Source of the DNA: Geosiphon pyriformis
Lineage: Eukaryota; Glomeromycota; Glomeromycetes; Archaeosporales; Geosiphonaceae
Assembly (NCBI GenBank): GCA_016748015.1
Contig: JAAOMT010000441.1
Span: 384,005 to 448,004, forward strand
Reading direction: 5' to 3'
DNA: 64,000 bases
In this document: piece by piece, positions 42,851 to 56,403 of the stretch
Position numbering within the stretch: the first letter of the stretch is position 1
How the letters are laid out: every line of letters begins with the position of its first letter
Made by a program: the position numbers and the translations under genes
Notes under the pieces: model-generated
Database searches by the model: none
What the model was told of the DNA's origin: nothing
What the model saw: the letters and a program-made list of their open reading frames with translations, nothing else

Positions 42851-45800
42851 AAGAGTTTTTTTATTTTATCTTTTTTAATTTAATATTTAAAATTACATGA
42901 ATATATTTACAAATATATTAAGTTTAAATCTATAAACAAAAAAAGAAAAAAAAAGTTATAAAATTAGAACTATTAATTATCTTTATAAAACTTTAAATTT
43001 AAAATATAATAAATATCTTTTTTATATTATTCTGAATAATTATTTATTATTATATTAATTAATTATAATATTAATAAAAACCTATTACCATTTAGCTAAT
43101 ATTGTAATTGTTTTTGTTTTATAAAATAAAATAAAACACTCTAATAAATATTATTGTCTTATTTTAATAAAAAAAACTAAAAAATTTGTAGTTTTATTTT
43201 TTATTTAATTTATAATGATTTTACAAGATAACAAAATTAAAATTTTTCTTGGTATTTCTCTAATTAAAAGAACTTTTTAAATTATACAAAGTTTTTAAAA
43301 GCCAATTATATTATTAGATCATGATTTTTCAATTAATATATAACAAAAATTGATTTTATTAGTCTATTTATTAATAAACTTAAGTAATATAAATATACTT
43401 TTCACAATAATCAATTATTAATTTTTATTTATTTATAATATAAAGTTAATACAAGTTCTGTCATTTATATAAATGACTTAAATTTATTAATACAAAATGC
43501 TTATCTTAATAAAATATTAAAAATTAATAATTAAATTAAACTTATTTGGATTTTTTAGTTAATAAAGACCCAAATAAAAATTTTTATTATATGAAAAATA
43601 TTTTTAAATATTATAATACATGTTTTGATTAATCAGCATATAATTTAAATATAATATAACAACATTTTTATAAACCTTATTAAAATAATATTATTAATTA
43701 ATAAATATGATTTTTATCTTAATTCTTAAGGCCAAGTAATTAATTTAAAACTTGTAATAAAAAACTTTTATTATGTTAAAAAAATCTTATTTACTTTTTA
43801 AAAATAAAATTTTATCTTTAAAAAAACAATTAAAACATAATATATTGATAAAAAAAACTTTTTTTGCTAATATTATATTTTTAAAGTATAATAAAAAAAA
43901 TACTAATAAATCTGTATTTTGTTAATAACTTAAAAATTATATCAAAATATGTTAATACTTTTTTAACATTAAAAATTGTGAAAATATTTCTTGTTATTTA
44001 CCTAAATAATATAAAAAACAGTTATTTTTCTTATAAAAAATAATAAGTTTTTTCACTTGTAATAAAGAGAAAAAATGATTATTATTTGAATCTGTTTTAT
44101 ATATTAAAATATTGTAACAAAATAAAAATACTTAAATATGATGTTTATTGTTTTTTAACTATAAGCAATTATATTTATTTCTGTTGTTTTATTTATAATA
44201 CATATTTTTTGATATTTTTATTAATTATATTATATAAGAAAAACCAATATTTAAGATAATAAAGATAATTAACTAAACAAAAACAACTTATTAATTTAAT
44301 TAATGATTTTTTTATTAATTCTAAACAAGTATTAGTCTTATAAAATCATAAAATATTCTCAGAAAAAAAATAAAAAAACAACCAAATTATTTATAACTTA
44401 AAGTTTTAGAAAGTTTTATAATTAGGAAATGAAAAAAAAACTATAGTTTAATATATAAATTAAATTATATTTCTATATTCTAATTAATTAATAAATTATA
44501 TATTATTTAAAGTTATAAGATTTTAACATTTTTATATTCTAATTAATTAATAAAAATCCAAAATTACATATTATATAAATTATATAAGACATAAAATTTT
44601 GAATTTTTTTTTTTTTTTATAATAATATAATATATATTTATCTCTTAATTTTAAAAAACCTTTAAATCAGACTTATTATACTATTTTTGTGTTTAATAAA
44701 ATTAATTTTTTATGAATTAAATTAAATTAAATTTAATATAAAAATTGTAAGTACTTTGATTATTTTAACTTAAAATATAATTTTTTTAAAAATTTAATAA
44801 ATATATGTTTTTAACAAAAGTTTTAAACTTAAATAATTTTTTTGATTATGTTTTTAAATAGTGTTTTCTTTAAACTTGAATTTTTATTATTAAAAACAAA
44901 ATTAAATATGTTTAAATAATACTTGAAATTTTTTTTGGTTTTTTTATTAGTAAGTTTATTTTAAATAATAATTAATAAAAAAGTAAAATTTATTTTAATA
45001 ATTGGATTTTTTTTAATATTATTAATATATATATATATATAACTTTTATAATATAAAATGTCTTAATATTTTTAATAAAACTTTTAATTTTAAATTAAAG
45101 TTTATTAAATAATAACAATATAATATGATTTGCTAATTGGTTTTTATAAAAAAAATAATATTAAGCTTTTTTTTAAAACAAAAAAAAATATCTCTTATTG
45201 CCAAAACTTTTCATTTTATTTTTTTCAATTTTTACAAAAAACTATTATTAATAGAACCAGAAACAGTTCTTTTAGCTAATTTTTTTTGTTATATTATTAC
45301 TAGTAATAGCTGCCAAGTCCAAAAAAAAAGTAAAATAGTAAAAGATATAACAGAAAAAAACAAAAACTTCTTTAACAAAATTATTTTCTCTTTAAGGAAT
45401 TTAGAACAAAGAAGAAAAAAAGTTTTTTATTTTAGTTATTTTAATTAAAATTCAAAAATATTAAATAATTAAAATATTGTAATAAAATGTTTAATATTAA
45501 AATCAAAACAATATTATTTAAAAAGCAAAAAAATATATACTATTAAATAACTTAAATAAAATTAATTAAAACAAACATTTTTGTTTAAATTATAAATAAT
45601 ATATACAAAAATTACTTTTACAATATTTGCTTTTAAAATTTTTATAAATTTTAATATATATGTAAATTCATATTTTTTACTTGAAAAAAAAATACCGCGA
45701 AATTGGGGATCTGATGGATTAATTACGTTGCAATCTTTCGAGCGGATCAGATATCTGTAATATGTGAGATCAGAGCAGATACATGTATTAAAACAGTTAA

Positions 45801-45971
45801 CAGATAATCGCACTTCGGAATTCCATTCTTTTCCTTCTCTTGTTGTTTACAACATTCACCTTTTTGAAAATAATAAAGGTTCGTCAAATGCAGGTGCAAA
45901 GACTGGTAAAATCACTTCAAAACTTGTCTTCTGCACTCAATTGGTATCACGAGTCTTTTCCAAATAAAACA
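42851..45971. other. AT-rich desert upstream of Raptor
   Basis: Three kilobases with very high A+T. A 103-codon frame at 45137-45448 is Lys/Phe/Ile-rich and I cannot tie it to any family. From about 45690 the composition rises to normal and probably holds the Raptor promoter and leader. In-frame ATG at 45888 is an alternative Raptor start. Confidence 0.5.
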
Positions 45972-48900
45972 ATGGACCATAATGGCCACGAAGAATTTCA
46001 AGCTGGGGATCACGAAATTGCGACCCTAGAAAGATATACATACTATACAGAAAAGCGACATATCTCTTTCTCCAACCAAACCCGAGAGGAGAATTCCGTT
46101 CAGGACTGGCGAATGCGTGAGCGACTGAAGACCGTTTCTGGTGCTTTAGTATTATGTCTTAATATCGGTGTAGATCCTCCGGATATAGTTAAGCCAAGCC
46201 CTTGCGCTAAATTGGAATGTTGGGTTGATCCGTTCTCTTTGCCTCCTCCAAAAGCTCTAGATGCCATTGGCAAGAATTTGCAACAACAATACGAACAGCT
46301 CAGTATCAGAACTCGTTACAAACAGTATCTGGATCCATCTGTTGATGAGATGAAGAAGTTTTGTACTAATTTAAGAAAAAGTGCCAAAGAAGAAAGGATC
46401 CTTTTTCATTATAATGGCCACGGCGTTCCGAAACCAACAACAAGTGGCGAAATTTGGTGTTTTAATAAACATTTTACTCAATACATTCCTGTCTCCCTGA
46501 GCGATTTACAACAATGGCTCGGTTCACCATGTATTTATGTATATGATTGTTCGGCCGCTGGCAATATATTAATGAACTTTAACCGTTTTGCGGAACAAAG
46601 ATATCTTGAAGCAGCTAGAGCATCACAAGACCCAACCAACTTTCCTCCTCCTGTCAATATTCAACTCGCCGCATGCGGCCCTACCGAAACACTTCCGATG
46701 CATCCTGCACTCCCAGCCGATTTGTTCACATCGTGTCTTACTTCACCCATCGAGATTGCTTTACGTTGGTTCGTATTGCAAAATCCATTACCTTCTGAAC
46801 TTACTGTTGAAATGGTTATGAAATTGCCTGGAAGATTACAAGATCGACGTACACCACTGGGGGAGCTGAATTGGATTTTTACTGCAATCACGGACACAAT
46901 TGCATGGAATGTCTTAATACCGGATTTATTCAAACAGCTTTTTCGGCAAGATTTGATGGTTGCCGCTCTATTCAGGAATTTCCTTTTGGCTCAAAGAATT
47001 ATGCGACGTTACCAATGTAACCCTATGTCATTTCCGCAATTACCCCCCACTCATGATCACCCAATGTGGGCTTCTTGGGATCTGGCTGTAGATATGTGTT
47101 TAGCTCAATTGCCAGCTCTCTTAGAATCAGAAAAGGGTGGCTCTGAATATCAATATAAACATTCAAGTTTTTTTGATGAGCAGTTAACTGCCTTTCAAGT
47201 GTGGCTATCGAGAGGAACGTTTTTAAAAAAACCTCCTGAACAATTGCCCATAGTTTTACAAGTTCTTTTAAGTCAGGTACATCGTTCTAGGGCATTAGGA
47301 CTACTTAGTAAATTTCTGGATCTTGGACCATGGGCTGTTAATTTAGCGTTATCAATTGGTATATTCCCATATGTGCTTAAATTACTACAGAGCCCTGCTG
47401 CGGATTTAAAACCTCCATTAGTGTTTATTTGGGCACGAATTCTGGCTGTTGACAGATCATGTCAACAAGATTTATTGAAAGATAATGGCTACAATTATTT
47501 CGTTAATATTTTATCACCGAATAGCGTACTGAATATTCCCAATGAAGCGGAACATCGTGCTATGTGTGCATTTATATTGGCTATATTCTGTACCAATTTT
47601 AATCAAGGTCAAGTGGCTTCTCACAAAGCAAATGTTTTGCAAACATGCTTAGCTCGTCTTATCGATGTCGATGCATTATTAAGGCAATGGGCTTGTCTCT
47701 GTATTGGACAATATTGGACAAATTACGCGGATGCAAAAAGTGAAGGAATCGAGAATCAAGCTCATCAAAAACTTTTTGGACTTTTGACTGATCCGGTCCC
47801 CGAAGTTCGGGCTGCTGCCCTTTACGCTCTCGGAACTTTTATTGGGGACTTGGAACGAACAGAGCAGATAGTTAACATCGAACACAATATTGCCATCAAT
47901 GCGTTAACCACCAACACCGATGGTTCCCCAATTGTTCGTAAAGAATTAGTTATTACACTTTCCTATATAGTAAATGCCTATTCAGATAATTTTGTGAAAG
48001 CGGCCAAAGATGAATTGCAAGAAATACGCAGGCGCTCAAAACAGCGGATTTTAAGAGAGAGTCCTCCTAGTTCGGTCTATACTTGCATATGGAAGGCTTT
48101 TCTAAACTTATCTGCAGACCCTGATCCTGAGGTTGCGCAACTTGCCTCTGTAGTTGTAGATATAATTAATGAACAACTTTTGGATCCTTCAACCGCAGAA
48201 AGTATTGCGGCTACTTTGCGTCATGTAAGCCAAGAACATCTAATACAAGATGTCGATTCGTATCGACTGTCGTCAGATCGACCACCATCCCTTGAAGATC
48301 AAACGCCGCTAAAATCTAAATTTTTCGATTGGAGTTGTGAATATTTTCGTGAACCACAAATGCGGGTAATGTTTTTTCTCGATAAATGTTTTCTTTTATA
48401 AAATTCAATTCGTCTTGATTAAATTCGATTGACCTGTACATTAAACTAGGCTGCAGAATCGGAATTACCCGGTAGTTTGCAGGATCATCAACGTGCCTGG
48501 CGTCGGAACAGGAATGATTTAATTATTAAGCAATCAAAACCTCTCAAGGACGTTGCCGGTATGAATTACGAATTTACACTTATAACCCTTTGAAGTCTAA
48601 TGGCTTGTTCCATCAATCTCAAATAACATCATTCGCTAATTCGTCACGATAACATATTCTTTTAGGATCTAGTCGGTGGAACAAGCAAATTGCGTTATTT
48701 AATAATGAATCAGAGCCAAATAAACTTTTGTTTCATCAGTTTGAGCCGCATCTTGTTGTTGCAAATGATAAGGACGCTATCAGGTAAATTTATTTTCATT
48801 CTCTAGTTTTCAACATGTTTTCTATGAGATAGATGTTGACTTATTTTGTGCTCTACAGTGTTTGGAATTGGCAGGATCATTATCGAATTAATTCCTTCGC

Positions 48901-49988
48901 TAACGGGAACCCTGCCTATAGCAAAGTAACGACTCTGAAATTCATTAATGAAGAACAGGTCTCAATATTACTCACAGGATCAAGTAAGATTCTTTACTTT
49001 GGTATCAAACAACCATTTTTCACTTACCCGAAGTTAACCTCCTTATTTTGAGATTAGGCGATGGGATAGTACGTCTATTTCGTAATTATGATCAGCCAAC
49101 AGCAACTGAATTAATCACATCATGGCGTGCCTTACCTGACATTTTACCAAATAGTCCCCGAGTTGGACTTGTCGCCGAGTGGCAACAACAGAGAGGTACA
49201 TTATTGGTCGGGGGAGATGTTAAAAGCATCAGAGTTTGGGACGCTCCGCGAGAAATCAAGTTGAGTGTAAGTTGGCGCAGACCTTTTGAGATTAAATATT
49301 TTCATTCATTATTAATAAGAATTTTACCGTATGATTAGTTTAACCTGACGTATGATCATTCATTATATTCCTGAAATCCTATCATTTCATATTAAAGGAA
49401 ATTCCGACTCGCACTGGAAGTCCAATCACTAGCGTGACAAGTGATGGGGCCGAAGTATTCGTAGCTGGCTTCGGAGATGGTGCTTTACGTGCCTATGATC
49501 GTCGACTACCACCTAGGGATGCGATGGTGATGGTTTGTAAAGAGCACAAGGCTGCTATCACAAAGGTTGTTTGGCAACGAGGCTCGTTACACGAGCTAAT
49601 TTCTGGTTGTAAGTCGGGTGAAATTAAGCTGTGGGATCTGCGACAAAAGAAGACTAAATTCGAGATATCCAATGGAGGGTCGGGAGCTAATAGTGAAATG
49701 AATTGTATTGATGTTCACCATTTCTCGAATGTTTTGGCAAGGTAAATAAATCTCTTTTTTTCGTGACTTTTCATCAATTCCTAAGCTGAACTTTCTTTTA
49801 TTTTTAGTGCTTATAGCAATCAATCTATCAAGGTTTGGAACACATCTGGTGTTCAGCTTACGTCAACGCGGTACAGCACTGGCTTCTTGGGTTGGGGCGC
49901 GCAGGTGACTTCAATGGCTCTCGCTGGTCATCACTTGGTGATGGCAGTAGGCGCTACTGACAATTATTTATCTTTGTATGGAATTTAA
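45972..49988 (+). CDS. Raptor / Kog1 / Mip1, TORC1 scaffold subunit
   Basis: Seven exons: 45972-48365, 48450-48558, 48666-48783, 48859-48983, 49058-49266, 49398-49741, 49808-49988; 1159 residues. All introns are GT-AG and phases join cleanly (for example LLTGSSDGIVRLF across intron 4). The N-terminal caspase-like RNC domain (about 45-250) has WRMRERLKTVSGALVLCLN, FHYNGHGVPKPT with His150, and YVYDCSAAGNIL with Cys193. HEAT-type repeats fill about 330-760 (WACLCIGQYW, PEVRAAALYALGTFIGD). The C-terminus is a seven-bladed WD40 propeller (VRLFRNYD, IRVWDAPRE, IKLWDLRQ, IKVWNTSG). Raptor presents substrates to TOR kinase in TORC1 and tethers it to vacuole/lysosome. The alternative start at 45888 would add 28 residues. 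Confidence 0.95.
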
Positions 49989-50750
49989 TTTTCTAAAGCG
50001 TTATTTATAGTTAACTCATTTTTTTAGAATATTTAATATTATAATTTATCTAGCGAAAATTAACTATAGATATTACAAAATATATCGATGCTATCAAATT
50101 GACTCGTCAAGAAATCAAAAGGACCCTACTATTGGTTATTTTCCGATCGGCGATAAGTCAAGAAAATTATCTTTTATATTTATCAAGTGGAGTTTCTCCT
50201 TGAGGGTTTTGAGTGAATTATACCCACAGCTTAAAAGGCGAACTTTAGACTAGTTGGAATCTATGCAGCATCCGAGAATATCCTAATTTCTTAAAAAAAT
50301 CCTCTTACCTATTCTGGCTACCTCGGTTTCTCACGAAAATCCCTGATTTGCGAGCAAAATTTTACACCTCAAGTTTCCGAGATGGAGTAGTTTGCCACCG
50401 TTTACCACACTTACGCATTGACCTTCTCTAAAGCCGATGAATTGGCTTTTTATTCGCACCTGTCCAATAGAGTTACATAACTCGTTATTTCGACATAGAT
50501 AATTCAATCTAATGCTAATGGATCACTTATCAAAATCTCTAGATTATTCGAATGGTTCAAACAAATCATTCAAAAATAATACTGATGGGCTTAAACAATC
50601 GTCGTGCATATGCCAGCTTTTCACGGACTTGCTGTTTTTGACATAAATTTCTATTGGTTTGTTCTTTACTCGTTGGTTTCCTTGAGCATATAATACAACT
50701 TTTGCTTAAGAATTACCTGAGAATTCCCAAAACAGTTTGTTTCTTTGGCC
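49989..50750. other. Intergenic, Raptor to PPP1R21
   Basis: Non-coding spacer between two tandem plus-strand genes. No open frame of interest. An ATATAATAC element near 50688-50696 could be the core promoter of the next gene. Confidence 0.5.
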
Positions 50751-53700
50751 ATGAGTGACGGGCGTTCAGTGTCGCTGCAATCTTCAGGTACCATGATACT
50801 TAAATTTAGAGATTGAACGTACGTATTTGGAGGGCGACCTTTGAGTTTTCCAATTTAGTAGGGACAACTTCAGCAGAAGAGTTGGCCGAAAAGTATCAGA
50901 AGCTTTTTCAAGATTTTTCAAAGTAAATTTTCCAAATTTTCTGTCAAGTTCAGTTGCCTCCGTGTCTAAATTTAACATCGTTATCCTTTATTTTGTCCCC
51001 TCAACATATCAATGCGAGCAGGATAAAGGCACAGCAAACTGTCTTGAAGAAAGCGGTCATCAAGGTGAGAGGGGAGCTGAACCTCAGTTTCGTCGGGCGA
51101 GTCACGCGTTTCAAACTATTTCTCACATTTAGAAATTGATATATCTCAACAGGAACAAGCCACTAATTCATCGCTACAGGAAGAATTGAAAACAAAAGAA
51201 CACGAGTTACGAACGGTAATTTTTGATAACTGGTAGTTCAACATGTCACATTTTAACCTTAATATTAAATTATTGACTCGAATAAATCTTTTGATTACAT
51301 AATTAGTCTTTGCAGCAACTTGATCTCTTAACTTTTCACAATCAACGACTCACCAAACGTATTGAAAGCCTTCAAGATTCGGGAAATGCAGTAAATTCAA
51401 ATTTTGGATCAATTTTTTATTACCTCAATAAATTCAATGATTTGATTTGATTTGCTTCTCTTAAATATAGCGCTTGGCTCCCGGTTGGTTGTTGGGCTCA
51501 ACGAAAAAAGAACTTGAAAAGTCAAAATCTATTCTAGAAGCTAATACTAAAGAATTACAAAGCAAAATCGAAGAGAATGGTAAATGGCAGTTAATTTAAT
51601 ATTTTTTGATGATTAAAAATCTCTAATTTAGACCTCCCTTCTTCAGAACAGCTGCATAAAGATATATACGAGGCCAAAGGTCTCTACAATAACCATGTGA
51701 ACATGTTGCAAACAAAATTGTCAGAATTAGAGAAAAAAACAGAAGACCTCCAGGTATTATTTTATCGAGTACAACTTTTTTTCTATCTTAATTTACGATT
51801 TTTGGCTATAGGTAGAATTAACAAGGTCACATCTTGCTGGGGAAGAGGCATTAAATATTGTTCGAGATGAAAAGCGTCGCTTTGAACTTGAACTTGAACA
51901 GACGAGAGCAGAGCTCCAACAGTAAGTTCTCAACTCTATATAACAGATTTCTATTGTGCTACATTCCTTAACTTTCACATCTTCCTTAGAACTAAAGCCC
52001 TCTTAGAAGAAAATGAAAACAAAATGAGGGATGGGGAAGACTCTTTAAGGATTGAAATAGCTGCACTCAGGGACACCCTATCAATCAACCTTGGCTTATC
52101 AGAAGATCCTCATTTTGACAAATTCAATGTATGCAGGATTTGATTTTCGCCTTAATGAAGTAATCTATCCGAACATATTTATCATTTTTATTCTTGATTG
52201 AATTTAGACACTATACAACAAAATTGATTCAGAGGCAAATGAAATCATTAGCGGTTTCAGACAATTACAAGCCAGTGCTCGCGAGTATCTAAAAGCACTC
52301 AAAGAAAATGTAAGTGTTTTAGTAAACAAAATTGATTGAAAATCGCATTTATTTATTTCTAGGTTACTATTTATTTTTTAGTCACATTCCTCACACTCGC
52401 TTGGTTTGCAAATGAAGAGTGCCAGCCAAGCATGGCACCAAAATCTTCAAAATCTAGCGGTCAAATTGGCATCCTCTCAAAGTATGTCTTACGCTTTGTT
52501 GCAGGCAAGGTCAAAATTCTAAAAATCTGATAATTTCTTTTCTTGTTTGTGAAAGACCAAATACAAGAGCTTGCAGCAGAAAAAGAAAAACTTGCGCACG
52601 AGAATGAAACGAACGCTCGAAAAGTTTCTATTTTGAATACTGAAATTCTTCGGCTAAAAGAATTGGAGAAACAATATGTGAGTGTTTTCTCCCTGATGTT
52701 TTCTCGATAAAACTGATAATAAACAAAGTGCCCAAGTTAATTTACCACACGGCCTTTTAATTGCAAATATTTTCGTTATGCCTCTTATATACATTTATTC
52801 CTTTTCCTACCATTTTTATCTTTATCAATTTTCTACGCCTTATTAACTGGTTTATCCTATTTGATTTTCCCTAATAGTCCGTTGCTTCAATACAAGAAAC
52901 AAACGGTGCTAAAATTGTGACAACAGATGTGAAACCAGCTATAATTACTGTAAAAAAAGTTTCTTTCGAGGACAATTCAGTCGTTTCGGAAAAAGTATTC
53001 AATCCTCAAAGTGAAATAGCAGAGAATAGTTTAGAAAAACATCAACAAAATGAAGAATCTGAAATTACTGACCATATTTTCAAGGCCAATGAAGTTAATG
53101 GTGAACTCTCTCATGTTGACCTTAACTCAAATCAGATCCTTTTGTCATCAAAAGAAACTGATGATTCCTTAGGCATGAATTCGCAAAAAGTGGGGTATTT
53201 GACTCATGTGCTTCAAACTGATGAAAAGGAAGAGGCCTTAGAGAAAGAAATTGTTGAATCACCTCCAATTAAAATTAGCACTATATACCCAGCTGATGAA
53301 GTACTTAATGAAAGCGATGAGGAGGAGGAGGAGGAGGAGGAGGAGGTAGCTATAGCCAATGTATACACGCAAAATGTTTCATTTGGCGAACATCCCATAA
53401 AAGGCATTTTGTTTCAACATAGTCAGCAATTATTTATCCAGCGGAAGGAACAACACATGACTTTTCAAGTCAATTAATAGAAACGAACGGTTTAAATTCA
53501 ACCCATCAAGTTGCGAAGCACGCGTTGTCTCAAGCAAAACACAACATTATTAGAATTAAAAATCCCGTTGACGATACATTGTCAATAGTCACATTGGAGA
53601 GAGACACAGGGGTAAGTGGTGATGCCTCGCCGAATTTTGTCATCTTTTTGAATTATTAATTCAGCTCGAGTATTTTTTCGTGAATACGCTTTTTCAAGTG

Positions 53701-54220
53701 CGTCCCAATGTCTGAGGGTGATGTAAACCGTGAAGCACTTATTAAAAACCATTATGAGAGTAAAATTCATCAATTGAGAGAAAAGGTAGTTGAGGATTTC
53801 TAATTATTGCTCCTAATTTGCTGTTTAATTGGCTAACAATTATTAATTACAGTTGGAATTAGTCGACAGTAAAACCGTTCGCATTTATAAAGCATTAAAA
53901 GTGATGCAAGACAAACTAAGGGAGGCCAACAATGAGAAAGAATCTTTTCAACAAGAAATCGCTAGACTGAAAACCGAAAAAATGCAAATGAGTGTAAGAG
54001 CTTATTATTCTGTTGAGTTAATTCTTGTCTTCGGTTTTTGTTGATCAACTCATGATTTGTGGGTGTGGCACAATAGTTCGAGTTTGAAGAAGAGAAAAAC
54101 AATTATCAAAAACAAGTAGATATGATGACGGATTTCATGAATACGTTGCAACTGCAATCTGCAAAAGAGGGCCAAGTGGATGAAGAGGCAATGGGTGGTA
54201 CTTCACGGTCGGTTGCATAG
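50751..54220 (+). CDS. PPP1R21-like coiled-coil protein (KLRAQ protein, FERRY subunit in animals)
   Basis: Seventeen exons by GT-AG joining: 50751-50787, 50859-50922, 51022-51064, 51153-51215, 51316-51390, 51471-51579, 51632-51753, 51812-51921, 51990-52128, 52208-52309, 52382-52481, 52556-52677, 52878-53345, 53423-53611, 53699-53785, 53853-53993, 54077-54220; about 704 residues. Residues 15-75 match the KLRAQ domain: ELAEKYQKLFQDFSKIKAQ, TVLKKAV, LDLLTFHNQRLTKRIESLQ. The C-terminus matches the animal end: EALIKNHYESKIHQL, ELVDSKTVRIYKA and YQKQVDMMTDFMNTLQ. Most of the rest is coiled coil; exon 13 encodes a Glu run. In animals PPP1R21 is an early-endosome protein and a core of the mRNA-carrying FERRY complex. 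The exon 13/14 junction is the least certain: it rests on restoring the frame. Confidence 0.85.
53319..53346 (+). repeat. GAG repeat encoding a Glu run in the PPP1R21-like gene
   Basis: Consecutive GAG codons (about nine) at the end of exon 13, directly before the GTAGCT splice donor proposed. Trinucleotide runs of this kind vary in length between strains. Confidence 0.8.
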
Positions 54221-54489
54221 GGAACAGATTTTCTTGAAGTAGCCTAGGGACCACTTGGGTCTGATTTTTTGAAGTCATTCTTGTATATTAAATTTTGTAT
54301 TTAAATGGTTCATCTATGTAAAAGTATAAATACTACCATTTCTGATTATTCTTCAGTCACTATTGAAGAGCTGTACCATAAGAAAATTAAAGTACAATTC
54401 CTAGAGTTTGTTATCAAATTTGGTCATTTAAACCAACTATCAAATAAATAAATTTTTATTCAAAAATGAGTTTTTAAACTAATATCCAC

Positions 54490-56105
54490 TTATTGTGGAC
54501 TAATAGCGAAAGGAATCTTTTCTTTTGGATACGTAGGGCCAACACGTCTTATGCTGATGTTAGCAAGCCAGTGTCCACCTGCAATAGATTCATCCACATT
54601 CTTCCCCTGTGTATATTGGCTCAAAAAACCGCCAACAAATGCGTCCCCTGCTCCATTAGTATCGACGATATCTTTATCAGCAATCGGAATAACTGGATAT
54701 TCTTTAGTGTTCCCATCTTGATGAGCGACGATTGTCGGCTGGGAACCATGAGTTATTACTGCGATCCGCTGTCTTTTATTGTTGATTTTCGGTAGTTGGG
54801 CAATTAGGGTGGCAATCTGCTTCAAATCTGTTGTCTTAAATAAGAGAAACGAAGACACATGTATTTTTATTAGATATTTTTGAATTTGAAAGTTGACTCT
54901 GTATTAGTCAGAAAAATAAATAAATGATTGACGGAAATACCTCCCAATTATGTGCCGTCGCAAATGATTCGGCCTCGGTTTCATTTCCAAATATAATGTC
55001 CCAATATGGAGATACCTCGTCCATTGGTTTTTTGAAGAATTGAGCCAAAAAAGGCGCTGAAAGGTTCATGCTGAATACCTAATAGCAAATAATCATGAAC
55101 TTTTCAATAAGAGCTGCAGCAAAAAAGGAATTGATATGAGGTGAATTTGTACTTTGTTTTGGTGGGCAGCATGTTTTGCAATCTCGAGTATTGTAGGGGG
55201 AGATACGGTTAAAAAGAATCCGCCAACATAAAAATAATGTGCGTGTTCGACAAATTTCCATTTCTCGGGGGATTTTAGATCGCTCAATTGATACTTTTCA
55301 GCGGCTGAAAGATTGGCTACCAACGATCTTGTTTAATGTAAAAAAGAATTTTATTCGTTTATCAGGAAAAAATAAAACTATCAAGAGTGCTTGCTGTTTA
55401 CCTGTTGTGATCGGTGAGTATTACAGCACAAGTTCCAGTAGGAGCCTCATCCGTGATCATATATTCAACCCTTAACCCTTCTTGCTCAGCCGCTTCGCGA
55501 AGTTTGTCCCCGAAATGATCATTACCGACACAACCGATGTAGACTGTAGAATTTGGTGGAAGCAGGTACTTTTTATAGGGAAGAGAATATATCAAGTGTT
55601 TTTACGGGAGAACACTGATAAGAATGACATGAACTCAAGTAAATATACCTGAGCCCCACGCGCTGCATTTTGAGCTGCACCACCAGCAACATACAATGGC
55701 TCATAAATTTTCACAATCTCTTCGTATCTAATTGAGATGAAGTCTATTTAGTTCGTTCGATACACTTTTAATTGATTTTTTAAAAATCTGCTGAAGCTTA
55801 TAAGTGCGCATCTTACAGTGTTTTATGTTTTTCTTCAGCTAAGATCGAATCGTTTGGTTTAAGATTATACCTTCACAGTTTGTATTAATAAAACTAATTA
55901 ATTTATGAACGGCTTCTTTAATCTTCAATAAACACTCAGCAAAATTGAATGCTCAAAGAATTTAGGAAAATTTTTTTCTCTGTTGTACTTCAACTCTGCT
56001 TTATTATTATTACTTTTTGAGCAAGTCTTGGTTCCCGTTGATCTGAATATCCAACAACGGGTTGCCTATGCATAATAGGATGTACTCTTCTAAAGCTGTA
56101 GACAT
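54490..56105 (-). CDS. Adenosine kinase
   Basis: Seven exons in reading order: 56105-56014, 55870-55817, 55727-55649, 55568-55402, 55327-55153, 55078-54941, 54834-54490; 349 residues, the normal family length. It belongs to the PfkB/ribokinase fold. Landmarks: CIGNPLLDIQ at the start, LYVAGGAAQNAARGAQ (substrate lid and Gly pair), YIGCVGNDHFGD (PfkB signature 1), YFYVGGFFLTVSP, and DTNGAGDAFVGGFL (PfkB signature 2, with the anion hole and catalytic Asp). It phosphorylates adenosine to AMP with ATP, in purine salvage and in clearing adenosine made by the methyl cycle. Each junction restores known family sequence. It is convergent with the PPP1R21-like gene, 269 bases apart. Confidence 0.95.
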
Positions 56106-56403
56106 GTTTTCTTTGCTAGTTTTTTTGATGGTGCTTATGTCGTTTAAATAATTAGATTATCGACTTATAATTTTGGTATTCCTGGCCTAATTTAGCAGCC
56201 TATCGGACTTTAACCCACTGAATTCACGTGAGCATTGCTTCACGTGAAATCTGTTGGTTGCCGCGTTCATCATCTATATACAATAATTGAGATTGAAAAG
56301 TTTATGGTCCCGTGATTATTTCAAAAAAAACTAAATATTTATTAATGCTGAAGATGTTGAAACTAAACTATACAACTCTCAACTCAACACTACCACTATC
56401 TCC

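Noticed and set aside
45137-45448. 103-codon frame in the AT-rich desert.
   Set aside because: Lys/Phe/Ile/Asn-rich composition is what AT-rich DNA gives by chance; no motif and no neighbour support.
45840-45971. N-terminal extension of Raptor from the first open codon.
   Set aside because: The open frame starts at a non-ATG codon; ATG 45972 precedes the conserved part directly. ATG 45888 remains possible and is noted.
53346-53477. Reading straight through the end of PPP1R21 exon 13 to the stop at 53477.
   Set aside because: It would drop the conserved C-terminal block; a GTAGCT...CATAG intron (53346-53422) restores the frame into it.
45972-54220. A functional Raptor-PPP1R21 gene cluster.
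   Set aside because: Simple tandem neighbours with a 760-base spacer; nothing in the sequence shows co-regulation.
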